This document shows, piece by piece, positions 1-6,446 of a DNA stretch of 6,678 nucleotides (within the stretch, counting starts at the first letter, position 1; every line of letters begins with the position of its first letter). Made by a program: the position numbers and the translations under genes. The DNA is from JBLHKE01 sp047619485 (GTDB taxonomy: Bacteria; Verrucomicrobiota; Verrucomicrobiia; Verrucomicrobiales; DEV007), in NCBI GenBank assembly GCA_047619485.1, contig JBLHKE010000440.1:1-6678 (forward strand), written 5' to 3'. Under the pieces are notes generated by a model. The model had not been told where the DNA came from. It saw only the letters and a list, made by a program, of their open reading frames with translations, and did no database searches.

Positions 1-54
1 AGGGGGCTGGGATTTCGCTCTTTGATATTTGTTCATCCATGCTTAGTTCATCAC

Positions 55-486
55 ATGATTACGGTTCACGAGAACGCCGTCAAACACCTTCAAGAGATCC
101 TGTCCGCTGACGGTGCCTCGGAGAAGGGCGATGGCCTGCGCCTTCTGGTGGAGCGGGGGGGCTGTGCGGGCATGCAATATGGCATGAAAATCGACCACCG
201 GGTCGATGGCGATGCCGTTTTTGGGGAAGATGGGGCGCATTTGTATGTGGATGCGGAAAGTTTGAAATTTCTAGACGGCGTTGAACTGCAGTATTCGGAT
301 GATTTGACCGATTCCGGTTTAAAGATCGTCAATCCGAACGCGGCGCGCAGCTGCGGTTGCGGAACATCGTTTGAGCCAAAGGTGGCGGGAGAGGAGCCAG
401 TGTACGATTCATCGCAGGACGGTGAAGTGTGCGGTGGGGGAGATGCCGAAGCCGTTGAGGCGGGTGCCACTGCTGGTTCAAGCTAG
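55..486 (+). CDS. A-type iron-sulfur cluster carrier/assembly protein (IscA/ErpA/HesB family)
   Basis: This 143-residue protein has the three invariant cysteines of A-type Fe-S carriers: C37 in GGCAGMQY, and C100 and C102 in SCGCGTSF. It has the usual spacing and the family core (residues 1-108: GLRLLVERGGCAGMQYG, then YVDAESLKFLDG, then GLKIVNPNA). Such proteins take [2Fe-2S]/[4Fe-4S] clusters from a scaffold and pass them to apo-enzymes in the cytoplasm. I chose ATG at 55 because family homology starts with MITVHENAVKHL; an in-frame TTG at 22 would add 11 residues unlike the family. No clear ribosome binding site precedes it. Beyond the usual C-terminus there is a tail of about 35 acidic, glycine/alanine-rich residues with a fourth cysteine (C126). 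Which subfamily (IscA, ErpA, SufA) cannot be told from the sequence, and no isc/suf genes are nearby. The next gene starts 5 bases downstream, suggesting co-transcription. Confidence 0.93.
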   Translation: MITVHENAVKHLQEILSADGASEKGDGLRLLVERGGCAGMQYGMKIDHRVDGDAVFGEDGAHLYVDAESLKFLDGVELQYSDDLTDSGLKIVNPNAARSCGCGTSFEPKVAGEEPVYDSSQDGEVCGGGDAEAVEAGATAGSS

Positions 487-491
487 GCTGG

Positions 492-1379
492 ATGGCCATG
501 GATTCCCTCAGCACCCGCTCACGTGGCTTCTCGGGGAGCGGGCGGAATGTGAAACGCACTAGCCGTTGGTTCGGCGGGCTGTTCTGGTGGACGATGTTGA
601 TCATCCTGCTGTCGTTGGCGGCGGTCGCCTCGTGGACTTTCTGCGTGTTCGCCTTCAGCTACCCGGAGAAGCCGATCAACTACATGGTGTTGCAGAAGTT
701 CAACAAGCTCGAGGCGCCAAAGAGTTTCTCGAATTCTAACGCGCCGCGCAACCGTAGCTATGAGGCTCGGGATCTGTATGATCGGTTCAACGAGTACGAA
801 GATCGGCACTTCAAAGAGATCAACAGCCTGCTGGTGCGCAACTACATCGAGAACTTCATCCGGGCGGAACGCGGGTTCACGATGAACATGGTCGGCAAAT
901 TTTCCATCGAGGCGCGCCGCGCGCTCGGGGAGGATGACCTGATCACCAGCGGCACGGTCTTGATGGCGCGCTGTGTGGACTTCCCGGATGTATCGATCGA
1001 GTACATCCTGCCGGGCAAACCGGGCTCGGTGCCGGAGGAGTTGCTGAAGGTTGGTGATATTCTCGACCTTGGCACCAAGAGTCGTTCGCGCTTCGCGCCG
1101 TTCAATGTCGTGCTCCATGTCAGCCGGCAGGAATCGAATCTATACTGTTTCTGTGTGGTGCCGATCGTGTATTCGAAGGGGCAGATCACGCGCGGAGTCG
1201 AGTTGACACTAGCGCCGCCGCGGAGTTTGAACATCAAGGGGGTGATGCCACCGATCGCAGTGGAACTCAAATCGGAAGCTAGTGACGAGGAAAAAGTCAG
1301 CGTCGATACCGTGCCTCCTGGGGTGAACTTGGAGGACGAGGAAGAGCCGGAGGGCGATGCGGTGATTCCGCAGGGTTGA
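492..1379 (+). CDS. Conserved-looking single-pass membrane protein of unknown function
   Basis: I do not recognise a named family. The 295-residue protein has a short basic N-terminus (residues 9-25, rich in R/K), one strong hydrophobic segment at about residues 30-55 (GLFWWTMLIILLSLAAVASW and onward), then a soluble part. The charge pattern suggests N-terminus inside and the rest in the periplasm. The segment just after the membrane (YPEKPINYMVLQKFNKLEAP) looks like a conserved juxtamembrane motif. The middle (about 95-250) is mixed alpha/beta with no visible catalytic motif. The last 40 residues are strongly acidic (LEDEEEPEGDA). An alternative ATG at 498 would drop two residues. The gene begins 5 bases after the stop of the Fe-S carrier gene, so translation is probably coupled, but nothing in the sequence shows a functional link. 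The uninterrupted 295-codon frame and clean membrane topology make it a real gene. Confidence 0.82.
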   Translation: MAMDSLSTRSRGFSGSGRNVKRTSRWFGGLFWWTMLIILLSLAAVASWTFCVFAFSYPEKPINYMVLQKFNKLEAPKSFSNSNAPRNRSYEARDLYDRFNEYEDRHFKEINSLLVRNYIENFIRAERGFTMNMVGKFSIEARRALGEDDLITSGTVLMARCVDFPDVSIEYILPGKPGSVPEELLKVGDILDLGTKSRSRFAPFNVVLHVSRQESNLYCFCVVPIVYSKGQITRGVELTLAPPRSLNIKGVMPPIAVELKSEASDEEKVSVDTVPPGVNLEDEEEPEGDAVIPQG

Positions 1380-1380
1380 G

Positions 1381-1421
1381 TCTGACGCCGCGGCAGGGGG
1401 CGTCGGCGGAGATTAGTTTTT
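1381..1421 (+). terminator. Possible intrinsic terminator between convergent genes
   Basis: GACGCC (1384-1389) and GGCGTC (1399-1404) form a 6-bp GC-rich stem with a 9-base loop, and five T follow at 1417-1421. The T run lies 12 bases after the stem. An alternative fold, CGCCG (1386-1390) with CGGCG (1404-1408), sits closer to it. It lies just past the stop of the membrane protein gene and just before the convergent end of the M23 gene. The imperfect stem-to-T distance makes this a weak call. Confidence 0.3.
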
Positions 1422-1422
1422 G

Positions 1423-2457
1423 CTACCTGCGGCGGAACAAACCGCGCCGCCGTCCGATCGACCGATTCGGAGTGGCCTTCTGCTCGGTATCGTTGGCCTT
1501 CACCTTCGCCTTGAATCGTGACCACAGCGTCTTGCGTTCAGTGGCCGCTTCGGGCTTTGGAGATGTTTTTTTCCTCTCGGCGACGATGCGTTGGGTGGTG
1601 GGGCTCAAGGTCCTGCGCTTGGTCCCCGAGTCCATGTAGCGGGTCACATTGGAGGCGCTCGATGAGGAGGTGGTTTTGGTTGCCGTGCGCTTGGTGCGTT
1701 CGACTGGGATCGTGATGGCTGAGCGCTTGACGACCCTTGCGATCTCAGCTCCTTTCGGAGGTTTAGCGGAGACCACGTCACGGCTACCGGATGGGTAGGG
1801 TTGGAAGGTGTTGATCGCCACCTGATACATCTTCGAGCTTGGCTGGCACTGGCGGTGTGTTTTGATGAAGTAGGTCGGATCCCAGTAGTTGCCGTAGCCG
1901 CGTGCGAACTTCGAGCGGTGCATGCCGATGTAGAGGTTCTTGCGGATCTCGAAGTGCAGGTGCGCCAGGTACATCCCACGGTTGGTGCCGATCGTCCCGA
2001 TACGCTGACCGCGTTTGACGCGCTGGTTGACAGTGACGTAGCGTGTGTTGAGGTGGCCGTAGAGCGAGTCGATAAAGGTCACTTTGCCATCCGATCCACG
2101 GTAGGCGTGGCGGATGATCACCACATTGCCCCAGCCGACCCGGACGTCCCGCGACTGGACGACAATGCCGTCGCCAAAGGCGTAGACCGGGTCACCCAGA
2201 TCTGTGTTGCCACCACCGTTGCCATTCCAGTCTTCGCCGTGGTGTCCTCTCGGATGGTAACCACGCGCTTTGTAGTAGTTGGCCGCGTTCGGCTTGCCGA
2301 CTGGAAAATCGAAGCCGTCTGCGAGGGCGATGTTGACGTAGTCGACCGCCGAAACTGCCCCTGGGAAACAGCCGAGAAGCGTGAGTAGCCACAGGAAAGT
2401 ACTGCGACGAATCGCGGAGCCATATCGCGGACCAAAAGCTTGCTTGGATTTTGACAA
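1423..2457 (-). CDS. Secreted M23 family (LytM/peptidase) metallopeptidase with basic C-terminal tail
   Basis: The M23 fold is recognisable at about residues 48-180. It has the HxxxD zinc motif (H72, D76 in HHGED), the YGHL motif (H135), the GQRIGTIG strand-turn, and the HxH motif HLHFEI (H166, H168). H72, D76 and H168 should bind Zn2+, with H135 and H166 assisting catalysis. These enzymes cut peptide cross-links of peptidoglycan or act as divisome/elongasome factors in the periplasm. An N-terminal export signal (about 17-37) ends in AVSA|VD, but LLGC at 27-30 also resembles a lipobox. Residues 230-344 form a Ser/Thr/Lys/Arg-rich, low-complexity tail ending RRRGLFRRR, possibly for binding anionic wall polymers. 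The frame upstream is closed by a stop at 2497-2499, so TTG at 2457 is the first available start; no good ribosome site lies close to it (GGGAAGAG is about 27 bases upstream). The gene follows uppP after 39 bases, probably in one transcript. Confidence 0.93.
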   Translation of the reverse strand: MSKSKQAFGPRYGSAIRRSTFLWLLTLLGCFPGAVSAVDYVNIALADGFDFPVGKPNAANYYKARGYHPRGHHGEDWNGNGGGNTDLGDPVYAFGDGIVVQSRDVRVGWGNVVIIRHAYRGSDGKVTFIDSLYGHLNTRYVTVNQRVKRGQRIGTIGTNRGMYLAHLHFEIRKNLYIGMHRSKFARGYGNYWDPTYFIKTHRQCQPSSKMYQVAINTFQPYPSGSRDVVSAKPPKGAEIARVVKRSAITIPVERTKRTATKTTSSSSASNVTRYMDSGTKRRTLSPTTQRIVAERKKTSPKPEAATERKTLWSRFKAKVKANDTEQKATPNRSIGRRRGLFRRR

Positions 2458-2496
2458 GAGGGAAAGGAAGGGAAGGGGGTTTGGCTCTTCCCAACT

Positions 2497-3291
2497 TTAG
2501 CTTCGGATAAATTGAAAATAGATCAACCCTGTAATTCCGACCGTTAGGCAGTAGTAGGCGAAGTACTCAAATTTCCCACGCCGAATCATCTCCAGCACAG
2601 CATAGACTGCGATGAGACCGAAAATGAAGGCGGCGATCGCGCCTGCGAGGTACGGGCCGAAGAGCTTGGCTGGATCAATCTCTTGGTAGTTGCCGAGGAA
2701 TTCGACCGCGCAGGCACCAGTGATCGCGGGAATGGCCAGCAGGAACGAGAATTCGGCAGCCCGTGCGGGCTTCACCCCGGATGCCATCCCGGCGACAATC
2801 GTGCTTCCAGAGCGCGAGATGCCGGGCAAGACGGCGCAGGCTTGGCCACATCCCATCAAGATGGCAGATTTCAAGGTGATCTCCCCATCGTTGCGCTTGG
2901 CGAGCAGGCGCGGCAGGAACAGGATCAGACCGGTGATGCAGAGGAAAACACAAACCGCGGAGGGATTGTCGCCGAGCCCCTCAACTTGTTTGCGCAGAGT
3001 CAGGCCGACGAGGCCGACGGGTAGCGTGGCGAGCGCGAGGTAGCCGATCATCGCCCGGTCTTTCTTCATCGAGGAGTCGAAGACGGCGCGTGTCAGGCGG
3101 AACAGGGTGGCGCGGAAATAAATCAATACGCTCAACAGGGTTCCTAGGTGGAGTAGCAGCTCGAAGGTCAGCCCGGGATCATCGATCCCCATCAGCGATT
3201 GGGCGAGCACGAGATGACCTGAGGAAGAGACTGGGAGGAACTCGGTGAGGCCCTGGATGATGCCGACGATGATCGCTTGCAGGTTGGTCAT
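2497..3291 (-). CDS. uppP: Undecaprenyl-diphosphatase (UppP/BacA)
   Basis: This integral membrane enzyme removes a phosphate from undecaprenyl pyrophosphate, regenerating the C55-P lipid carrier for peptidoglycan and O-antigen synthesis; extra copies give bacitracin resistance. The 264-residue length is normal. Signature motifs are present: the (E/Q)xxxE motif as Q13-GLT-E17, running on into FLPVSSSGHL (H26), and PGISRSGST at 155-163 with the catalytic R159. Several hydrophobic segments follow the BacA pattern (about 40-60, 80-98, 111-127, 141-156, 178-200, 210-235, 243-260). Q in place of the first E is a known natural variant and does not suggest inactivity. The start is ATG at 3291, giving the standard MTNLQAIIVGIIQGLTEFLP beginning; no strong Shine-Dalgarno is seen. 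The stop is 39 bases before the M23 peptidase start on the same strand, so the pair forms a cell-wall unit. Confidence 0.97.
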   Translation of the reverse strand: MTNLQAIIVGIIQGLTEFLPVSSSGHLVLAQSLMGIDDPGLTFELLLHLGTLLSVLIYFRATLFRLTRAVFDSSMKKDRAMIGYLALATLPVGLVGLTLRKQVEGLGDNPSAVCVFLCITGLILFLPRLLAKRNDGEITLKSAILMGCGQACAVLPGISRSGSTIVAGMASGVKPARAAEFSFLLAIPAITGACAVEFLGNYQEIDPAKLFGPYLAGAIAAFIFGLIAVYAVLEMIRRGKFEYFAYYCLTVGITGLIYFQFIRS

Positions 3292-3436
3292 TCGCTTTTT
3301 GAAAGAGTGCTAGGATTCGGGCGCTGACGGCAGGTGCCATTGGTCGGCAAAGTCCGGAATTTCTCGGCGGAAACCGCTTGAGTCAATGATTAAGTTAGAC
3401 GAAGCTTTTAAGGTTCTAAGGAAGACACTTTTCTGA

Positions 3437-4063
3437 ATGAGACGCCGGTATCAAAGATTTGCGCGCAACACCTACCGCTTCCTGCGCAATCGCAAGCGGC
3501 GGCGCGAAAACCGCTTCTTCGCATGGCTCGGTCGGCGCGTGCTCAATCGCGATTTTTGGAAGCCCGACCGTCACGCGATGGCGATCGGCCTAGCGATCGG
3601 GATGGCCGTTTCGATGTTGCCACCGATCCCTGTGCAGATGTTGATCGCTGCAGTCATCGCGGTGTTGATGCGCGCAAACATCCCAATGGCAGCTGCGGCC
3701 TGCTGGGTATCCAACCCGGTGAGCTGGGGGCCGATCCTGATTTTGCAGAGGACGATCGGTGACTGGATGCTGCCCCAGTCGGCTTTCGACGAATTGCACC
3801 CAACCTACCATGTGCTGCGCTGCACCGCCCTCGGTGCTGTCGTGATGGCGGTTGTGTTGGCACCGCTCGGCTACTTCCTCGTCTACGTTCTCTGGGATTT
3901 GATCAGCAAGCTGTTGGGGTTCACGGTGCCACTCGCGAAGAAGAAGATCGAGCCGCTAGTGAAGCCGATCGCGGAGAAACATGCACATAAAAAGGCGGCC
4001 AAAGATGCCGATGTTCCTGCCAATAGAAAAATTGCGGCTGCTGCTAGTCAGCCGGAGCCGTAA
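3437..4063 (+). CDS. DUF2062 domain membrane protein
   Basis: The 208-residue protein carries the DUF2062 pattern: an invariant-type tryptophan and basic region (about 38-46), GLAIGMAVSMLPPIPVQ (51-67), RANIPMA (79-85) and SNPVS (92-96). Hydrophobic stretches at about 47-78, 82-106 and 126-155 indicate two or three membrane segments. The first 38 residues are extremely arginine rich, and the last 45 are Lys/Ala-rich (KKKIEPLVKPIAEKHAHKKA), so both ends probably face the cytoplasm. The molecular function of the family is not established; members are often found near glycosyltransferase or envelope genes, which fits the wall-related neighbours here. ATG at 3437 is firm because an in-frame TGA directly precedes it. 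AAGGAAG at 3418-3424 is a plausible ribosome site at a long spacing of 12 bases. The gene diverges from uppP across 145 bases and overlaps the TPM gene tail to tail. Confidence 0.9.
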   Translation: MRRRYQRFARNTYRFLRNRKRRRENRFFAWLGRRVLNRDFWKPDRHAMAIGLAIGMAVSMLPPIPVQMLIAAVIAVLMRANIPMAAAACWVSNPVSWGPILILQRTIGDWMLPQSAFDELHPTYHVLRCTALGAVVMAVVLAPLGYFLVYVLWDLISKLLGFTVPLAKKKIEPLVKPIAEKHAHKKAAKDADVPANRKIAAAASQPEP

Positions 4064-4817
4064 ACTGGATCTCGGCCTGGTGACCGCCACAGTAGGGGGC
4101 ACCAAATCGTTCGCGAACCTGCATCGGCGGGAAGCTGTAGGACTTCGTCACCTGCACCTGAGCCTTGCGCAGGAATTGGAAAAAGTACATCCCAGCAGCC
4201 GCTAGGAGCACCAGTCCAGCAAGCGCCCAAGCGACGAAGGATTGGGTCTCTGACCGCGTTGCCGCATTGGAGTTCGCCTGCTCCTCGATCGCTCGTGGCA
4301 AGTCTGTCATCAGCTGATCGGCGGCGGCGATGACGCGACCCGATCCGCGATCCTGCGGCGCCGCCTTTGCGTAGGCCGCGGCGAAGATGTGCTGCAAACC
4401 GCTACGCTTCACGTAGCTCTCAGGATCGGCGGTCGACGAAAACGTCATGCGTTCGGTGCCTCTTTGGTAGACGAGGACAATGCCCCGCTTGTCTTTCAGC
4501 CAGCTGTCTTTGAGCTGGCTCGCGCGCTCTTCAATGTTCTCGCCGATGAGGACGGAGTAGGCTGCGATGTAGATCACGATGTTGTGCTCTGCACCGAATT
4601 CCTTCAACCGCGCCGACAGTTGTTCAGCCTCGCGCTCGTTGAACAAGCGAGCCTTGTCGAGGACGAGCGACGAAGGGGCGGCTTCGATTGGATCGGGCTT
4701 GAACATCACTGCCTCAGCTGGTTCCGGCAGCGGTTGCGCTGGCGATCTTTGGGCGAACGCGCTCGTCGTTGCAGTCGCAAATGCCAGGAGGCAAAAAAGT
4801 AGCTGTAGTGGCTTCAT
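4044..4817 (-). CDS. Secreted, membrane-tethered TPM-domain (DUF477) protein
   Basis: The 257-residue protein starts with a signal peptide (1-22, cleavage likely AFA|Q). A proline-rich linker (24-50) leads to a TPM domain at about 51-175: VLDKARLFNEREAEQLSARL, then HNIVIYIAAYS, then SWLKDKRGIVLVY and RMTFSSTAD. A membrane helix (194-216) and a 40-residue C-terminal part containing PPMQVRERFGAPYCGG follow. TPM domains occur in thylakoid TLP18.3 (an acid phosphatase linked to photosystem II repair) and in many bacterial envelope proteins of unknown role, so phosphatase activity should not be assumed. The topology puts the TPM domain in the periplasm and the tail in the cytoplasm. The ATG at 4817 begins a normal signal peptide; no Shine-Dalgarno is visible. 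A LemA-type partner, common beside TPM genes, is absent here. Its last 20 bases overlap the 3' end of the convergent DUF2062 gene. Confidence 0.87.
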   Translation of the reverse strand: MKPLQLLFCLLAFATATTSAFAQRSPAQPLPEPAEAVMFKPDPIEAAPSSLVLDKARLFNEREAEQLSARLKEFGAEHNIVIYIAAYSVLIGENIEERASQLKDSWLKDKRGIVLVYQRGTERMTFSSTADPESYVKRSGLQHIFAAAYAKAAPQDRGSGRVIAAADQLMTDLPRAIEEQANSNAATRSETQSFVAWALAGLVLLAAAGMYFFQFLRKAQVQVTKSYSFPPMQVRERFGAPYCGGHQAEIQFTAPAD

Positions 4818-4903
4818 ACAGAGAAACTTTCAGCAGTTTTTCTAGGAGATCAAGAATATTAAGTAATCCGAAGCACCGGGCATCGCGCCGGAGTGTCTGA
4901 CGC

Positions 4904-4931
4904 TTGCGGCTAGGCTGGGGGCTCGTATGAT
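4904..4931 (+). promoter_or_regulatory. Possible sigma70-like promoter for the GspG-domain gene
   Basis: TATGAT at 4926-4931 matches the -10 consensus at five of six bases. TTGCGG at 4904-4909 is a poor -35 (three of six), with a 16-base spacer. A transcript from here would start at about 4938, essentially at the GTG codon at 4937, implying a leaderless or nearly leaderless mRNA. Chance is a real explanation in a 113-base divergent gap. Confidence 0.2.
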
Positions 4932-6001
4932 TGGGGGTGAAACTGATCATCCAAGCTGCGGCTTTTGTCCTGTTGGCCTTGAGCCATGCGCCGGCGCACA
5001 ACAATTTGTTCTTTCCAGGGGATGCGTTCTTCTCCTCGACATTCGGTCCAGGTTTTCTCGCGGGGGAGTCGCTCGAGGAAGGGCTCGGCTTGACCTATGA
5101 GCGGCATGTCGGCACCACGGCGAAGTGCGGCTACGCGGGCTATGAGCATCTGTTGGTGAAAAACGTATCGCCAAGATTCTCTGCGAATCTGCTCACAGTG
5201 TGTGAACTCTTGTTCCCGGCAGGGACGGTGAAGGCAAGCCCGCTGCCACTGTTCGTCTACAACCGGGGGTTTCCGCTGGGTTCGCCGTTCGGCATCAAAT
5301 ACAACGAACACTGGCAGCAGATCCAGGTGGGGGAGGCGGGATTACCTTATGCAATCTACGACGAACTTGGTGGCGCGGATTTCATCATCGATGACTGGGC
5401 GAGTGCCAAGGACATCGCGCCGTTGGCGATTGCGGATGGCCGCGCACCGATGGTGAAACCGGATGGTGAGACCGGGGTGGTCGAGAAGCCGTTGGAGATC
5501 GACGCTTCGAAGGTGATGGTTGTGATTTTGTCAGGCGGCGAGGGCGAGGTGCACCGATTTGCGCAACGGCAGGAGGGCTTGGTCTTCTTTGTCGTCACGG
5601 AACGCCTTCAGCGTTATCGCTTCGACCGATTGGGCGTTGCGATGCCGCAACCGGTCCGCACGCCGCTGGACGACATGTTTTCGAAACGGCAGAAGGTCGC
5701 TAGCGATCAGGTGTCACTACGGGCCGCCCTGCAGGTCTACGAATTGAATTTTGGCAAGTTGCCGACTAAGGATCAGGGGCTGGCACCGCTAGTCGAGAAG
5801 CCCGCGGGCGCGGTGGTGCCGGGATGGATGCCACTACTGAAAAAATTGCCGCTCGACCCTTGGGGCAAAGGGTATCAGTGGGACGGGGATGTGTTGTTTA
5901 GTCTCGGCGCAGACGGGATCGAGAGCGAAGACGACGTGGTCGAGCCCTTCGAGTTGACTGAGGATGGGATGCTGGTTCGACCCGCCGCCGCCGATGGGTG
6001 A
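4931..6001 (+). CDS. Secreted protein with C-terminal GspG-like (T2SS major pseudopilin) domain, no pilin helix
   Basis: The 356-residue protein opens with a signal peptide (about 1-22, APA|HN). Residues 26-245 are a region I do not recognise, with two cysteines (C66, C91) and beta-rich stretches (LLFPAGTVKASPLPLFVYNR; KVMVVILSGGEGEVHRF). Residues 249-340 match the globular half of GspG: the end of the long helix (LRAALQVYELNFGKLPTKDQGL, Y270), LVEKP (287-291), LKKLPLDPWGKGYQW (303-317) and FSLGADGIESEDD (323-335). In GspG the matching loop binds Ca2+, here probably through D328 and D334/D335. The prepilin peptidase motif and hydrophobic N-terminal helix (GFTLIE type) are absent, so it cannot assemble as a normal pseudopilin. 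The start is either TTG 4931 (GGGGG at 4917-4921, 9 bases upstream) or GTG 4937; both give the same signal peptide. No other type II secretion genes are in the window. The coding call is firm; the function is unknown. Confidence 0.86.
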   Translation: MGVKLIIQAAAFVLLALSHAPAHNNLFFPGDAFFSSTFGPGFLAGESLEEGLGLTYERHVGTTAKCGYAGYEHLLVKNVSPRFSANLLTVCELLFPAGTVKASPLPLFVYNRGFPLGSPFGIKYNEHWQQIQVGEAGLPYAIYDELGGADFIIDDWASAKDIAPLAIADGRAPMVKPDGETGVVEKPLEIDASKVMVVILSGGEGEVHRFAQRQEGLVFFVVTERLQRYRFDRLGVAMPQPVRTPLDDMFSKRQKVASDQVSLRAALQVYELNFGKLPTKDQGLAPLVEKPAGAVVPGWMPLLKKLPLDPWGKGYQWDGDVLFSLGADGIESEDDVVEPFELTEDGMLVRPAAADG

Positions 6002-6013
6002 TAGCGCTATTTC

Positions 6014-6034
6014 TCGCCTGCGGTCTGCAGGCGA
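6014..6034 (+). terminator. Strong hairpin just after the GspG-domain gene, likely transcript end
   Basis: TCGCCTGC (6014-6021) and GCAGGCGA (6027-6034) form a perfect 8-bp stem with the loop GGTCT, starting 12 bases after the stop codon. No T run follows (ATTACCCC), so it is not a textbook intrinsic terminator. It may stabilise the 3' end or work with Rho. A 10-bp perfect palindrome (ATAGCGCTAT, 6001-6010) directly precedes it and overlaps the last base of the stop codon. Confidence 0.45.
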
Positions 6035-6153
6035 ATTACCCCATTGGAGTTAGGTTAAGAGCCTGGCGCGCTAGCCCGAACAGCTCTTATTCGGAGTCTC
6101 CAAGAACCAATTAGGCGGTGAGCGATTTATCGCCCTCATCCAGTTGGCCATCA

Positions 6154-6411
6154 CTAGCCCAACCTAGTATCGATGTCGGCGCTCAACCAATTCCACAGAC
6201 TCTTCAGCTCTGCGGTGGTCGCCGCTTTGATCTCGGCTAGCTGGCTTTTTGAAGGCACATCCTTCCTGCTGAACAGGTAGTAATTGATCTTTGGCTCGGT
6301 ACCCGATGGGCGCACGGCGAAGGTGCGGCCGTCTTCGAGGTCGATGAATAACATATTCTCTTTCGGGATGTCATCGCCCTCTTCGTCCTTGATGTCCATT
6401 GAGCTATGCAA
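6154..6411 (-). pseudogene. 5'-truncated phosphoglucomutase/phosphomannomutase, C-terminal domain only
   Basis: The 85-codon frame matches only the last domain of alpha-D-phosphohexomutases: DIKDEEGDDIPKENM (6-20), then LFIDLEDGRTFAVRPSGTEPK, with the sugar-phosphate-binding loop RPSGTEPK at 34-41, then INYYLFSRKD and a closing helix to a natural stop. Full enzymes, usually about 450-600 residues, carry a catalytic phosphoserine domain, a metal-binding domain and a sugar-specificity domain. None of these is present, so it cannot be an active mutase. Homology appears to begin at about 6399. Just upstream the frame is closed by TAG at 6412-6414, with only a TTG (6411) or an internal ATG (6399) as possible starts. 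Upstream DNA in the other frames shows no missing domain, so this is not a simple frameshift. It is either a remnant left by deletion or insertion of the adjacent palindromic DNA, or a junction artefact. Confidence 0.72.
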
Positions 6412-6446
6412 CTATTCCGTCCTGACCCGAATGGCACGTAGTTAAC

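Noticed and set aside
519..1118. 199-codon open frame antisense to the membrane protein gene.
   Set aside because: Arginine/histidine-rich shadow composition; the plus-strand frame has a clean membrane segment and coupling to the upstream gene.
1429..1453. GC-rich hairpin (CGGCGG with CCGCCG) at the 3' end of the M23 gene.
   Set aside because: It lies within codons for the RRRGLFRRR end and no T run follows on the minus strand, so it is better explained by arginine codon use.
1801..2388. 195-codon plus-strand frame inside the M23 gene.
   Set aside because: The minus strand encodes all M23 motifs in the same stretch; the plus frame has no recognisable domain.
2617..3291. Q13 in UppP where some relatives have Glu, considered as a missing catalytic residue.
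   Set aside because: The family motif is (E/Q)xxxE, and all other key residues are present.
4927..5100. ATG-started frame of 57 codons at the beginning of the GspG-domain gene, in another frame.
   Set aside because: It lacks a plausible product, while the overlapping frame gives a signal peptide and a long protein with a known domain.
6049..6163. GTTAGGT (6049-6055) and GCCCAAC (6157-6163) match the integron core patterns GTTRRRY and RYYYAAC.
   Set aside because: They are in the wrong order to frame an attC site, no paired inner L boxes were seen between them, and no integrase is present.
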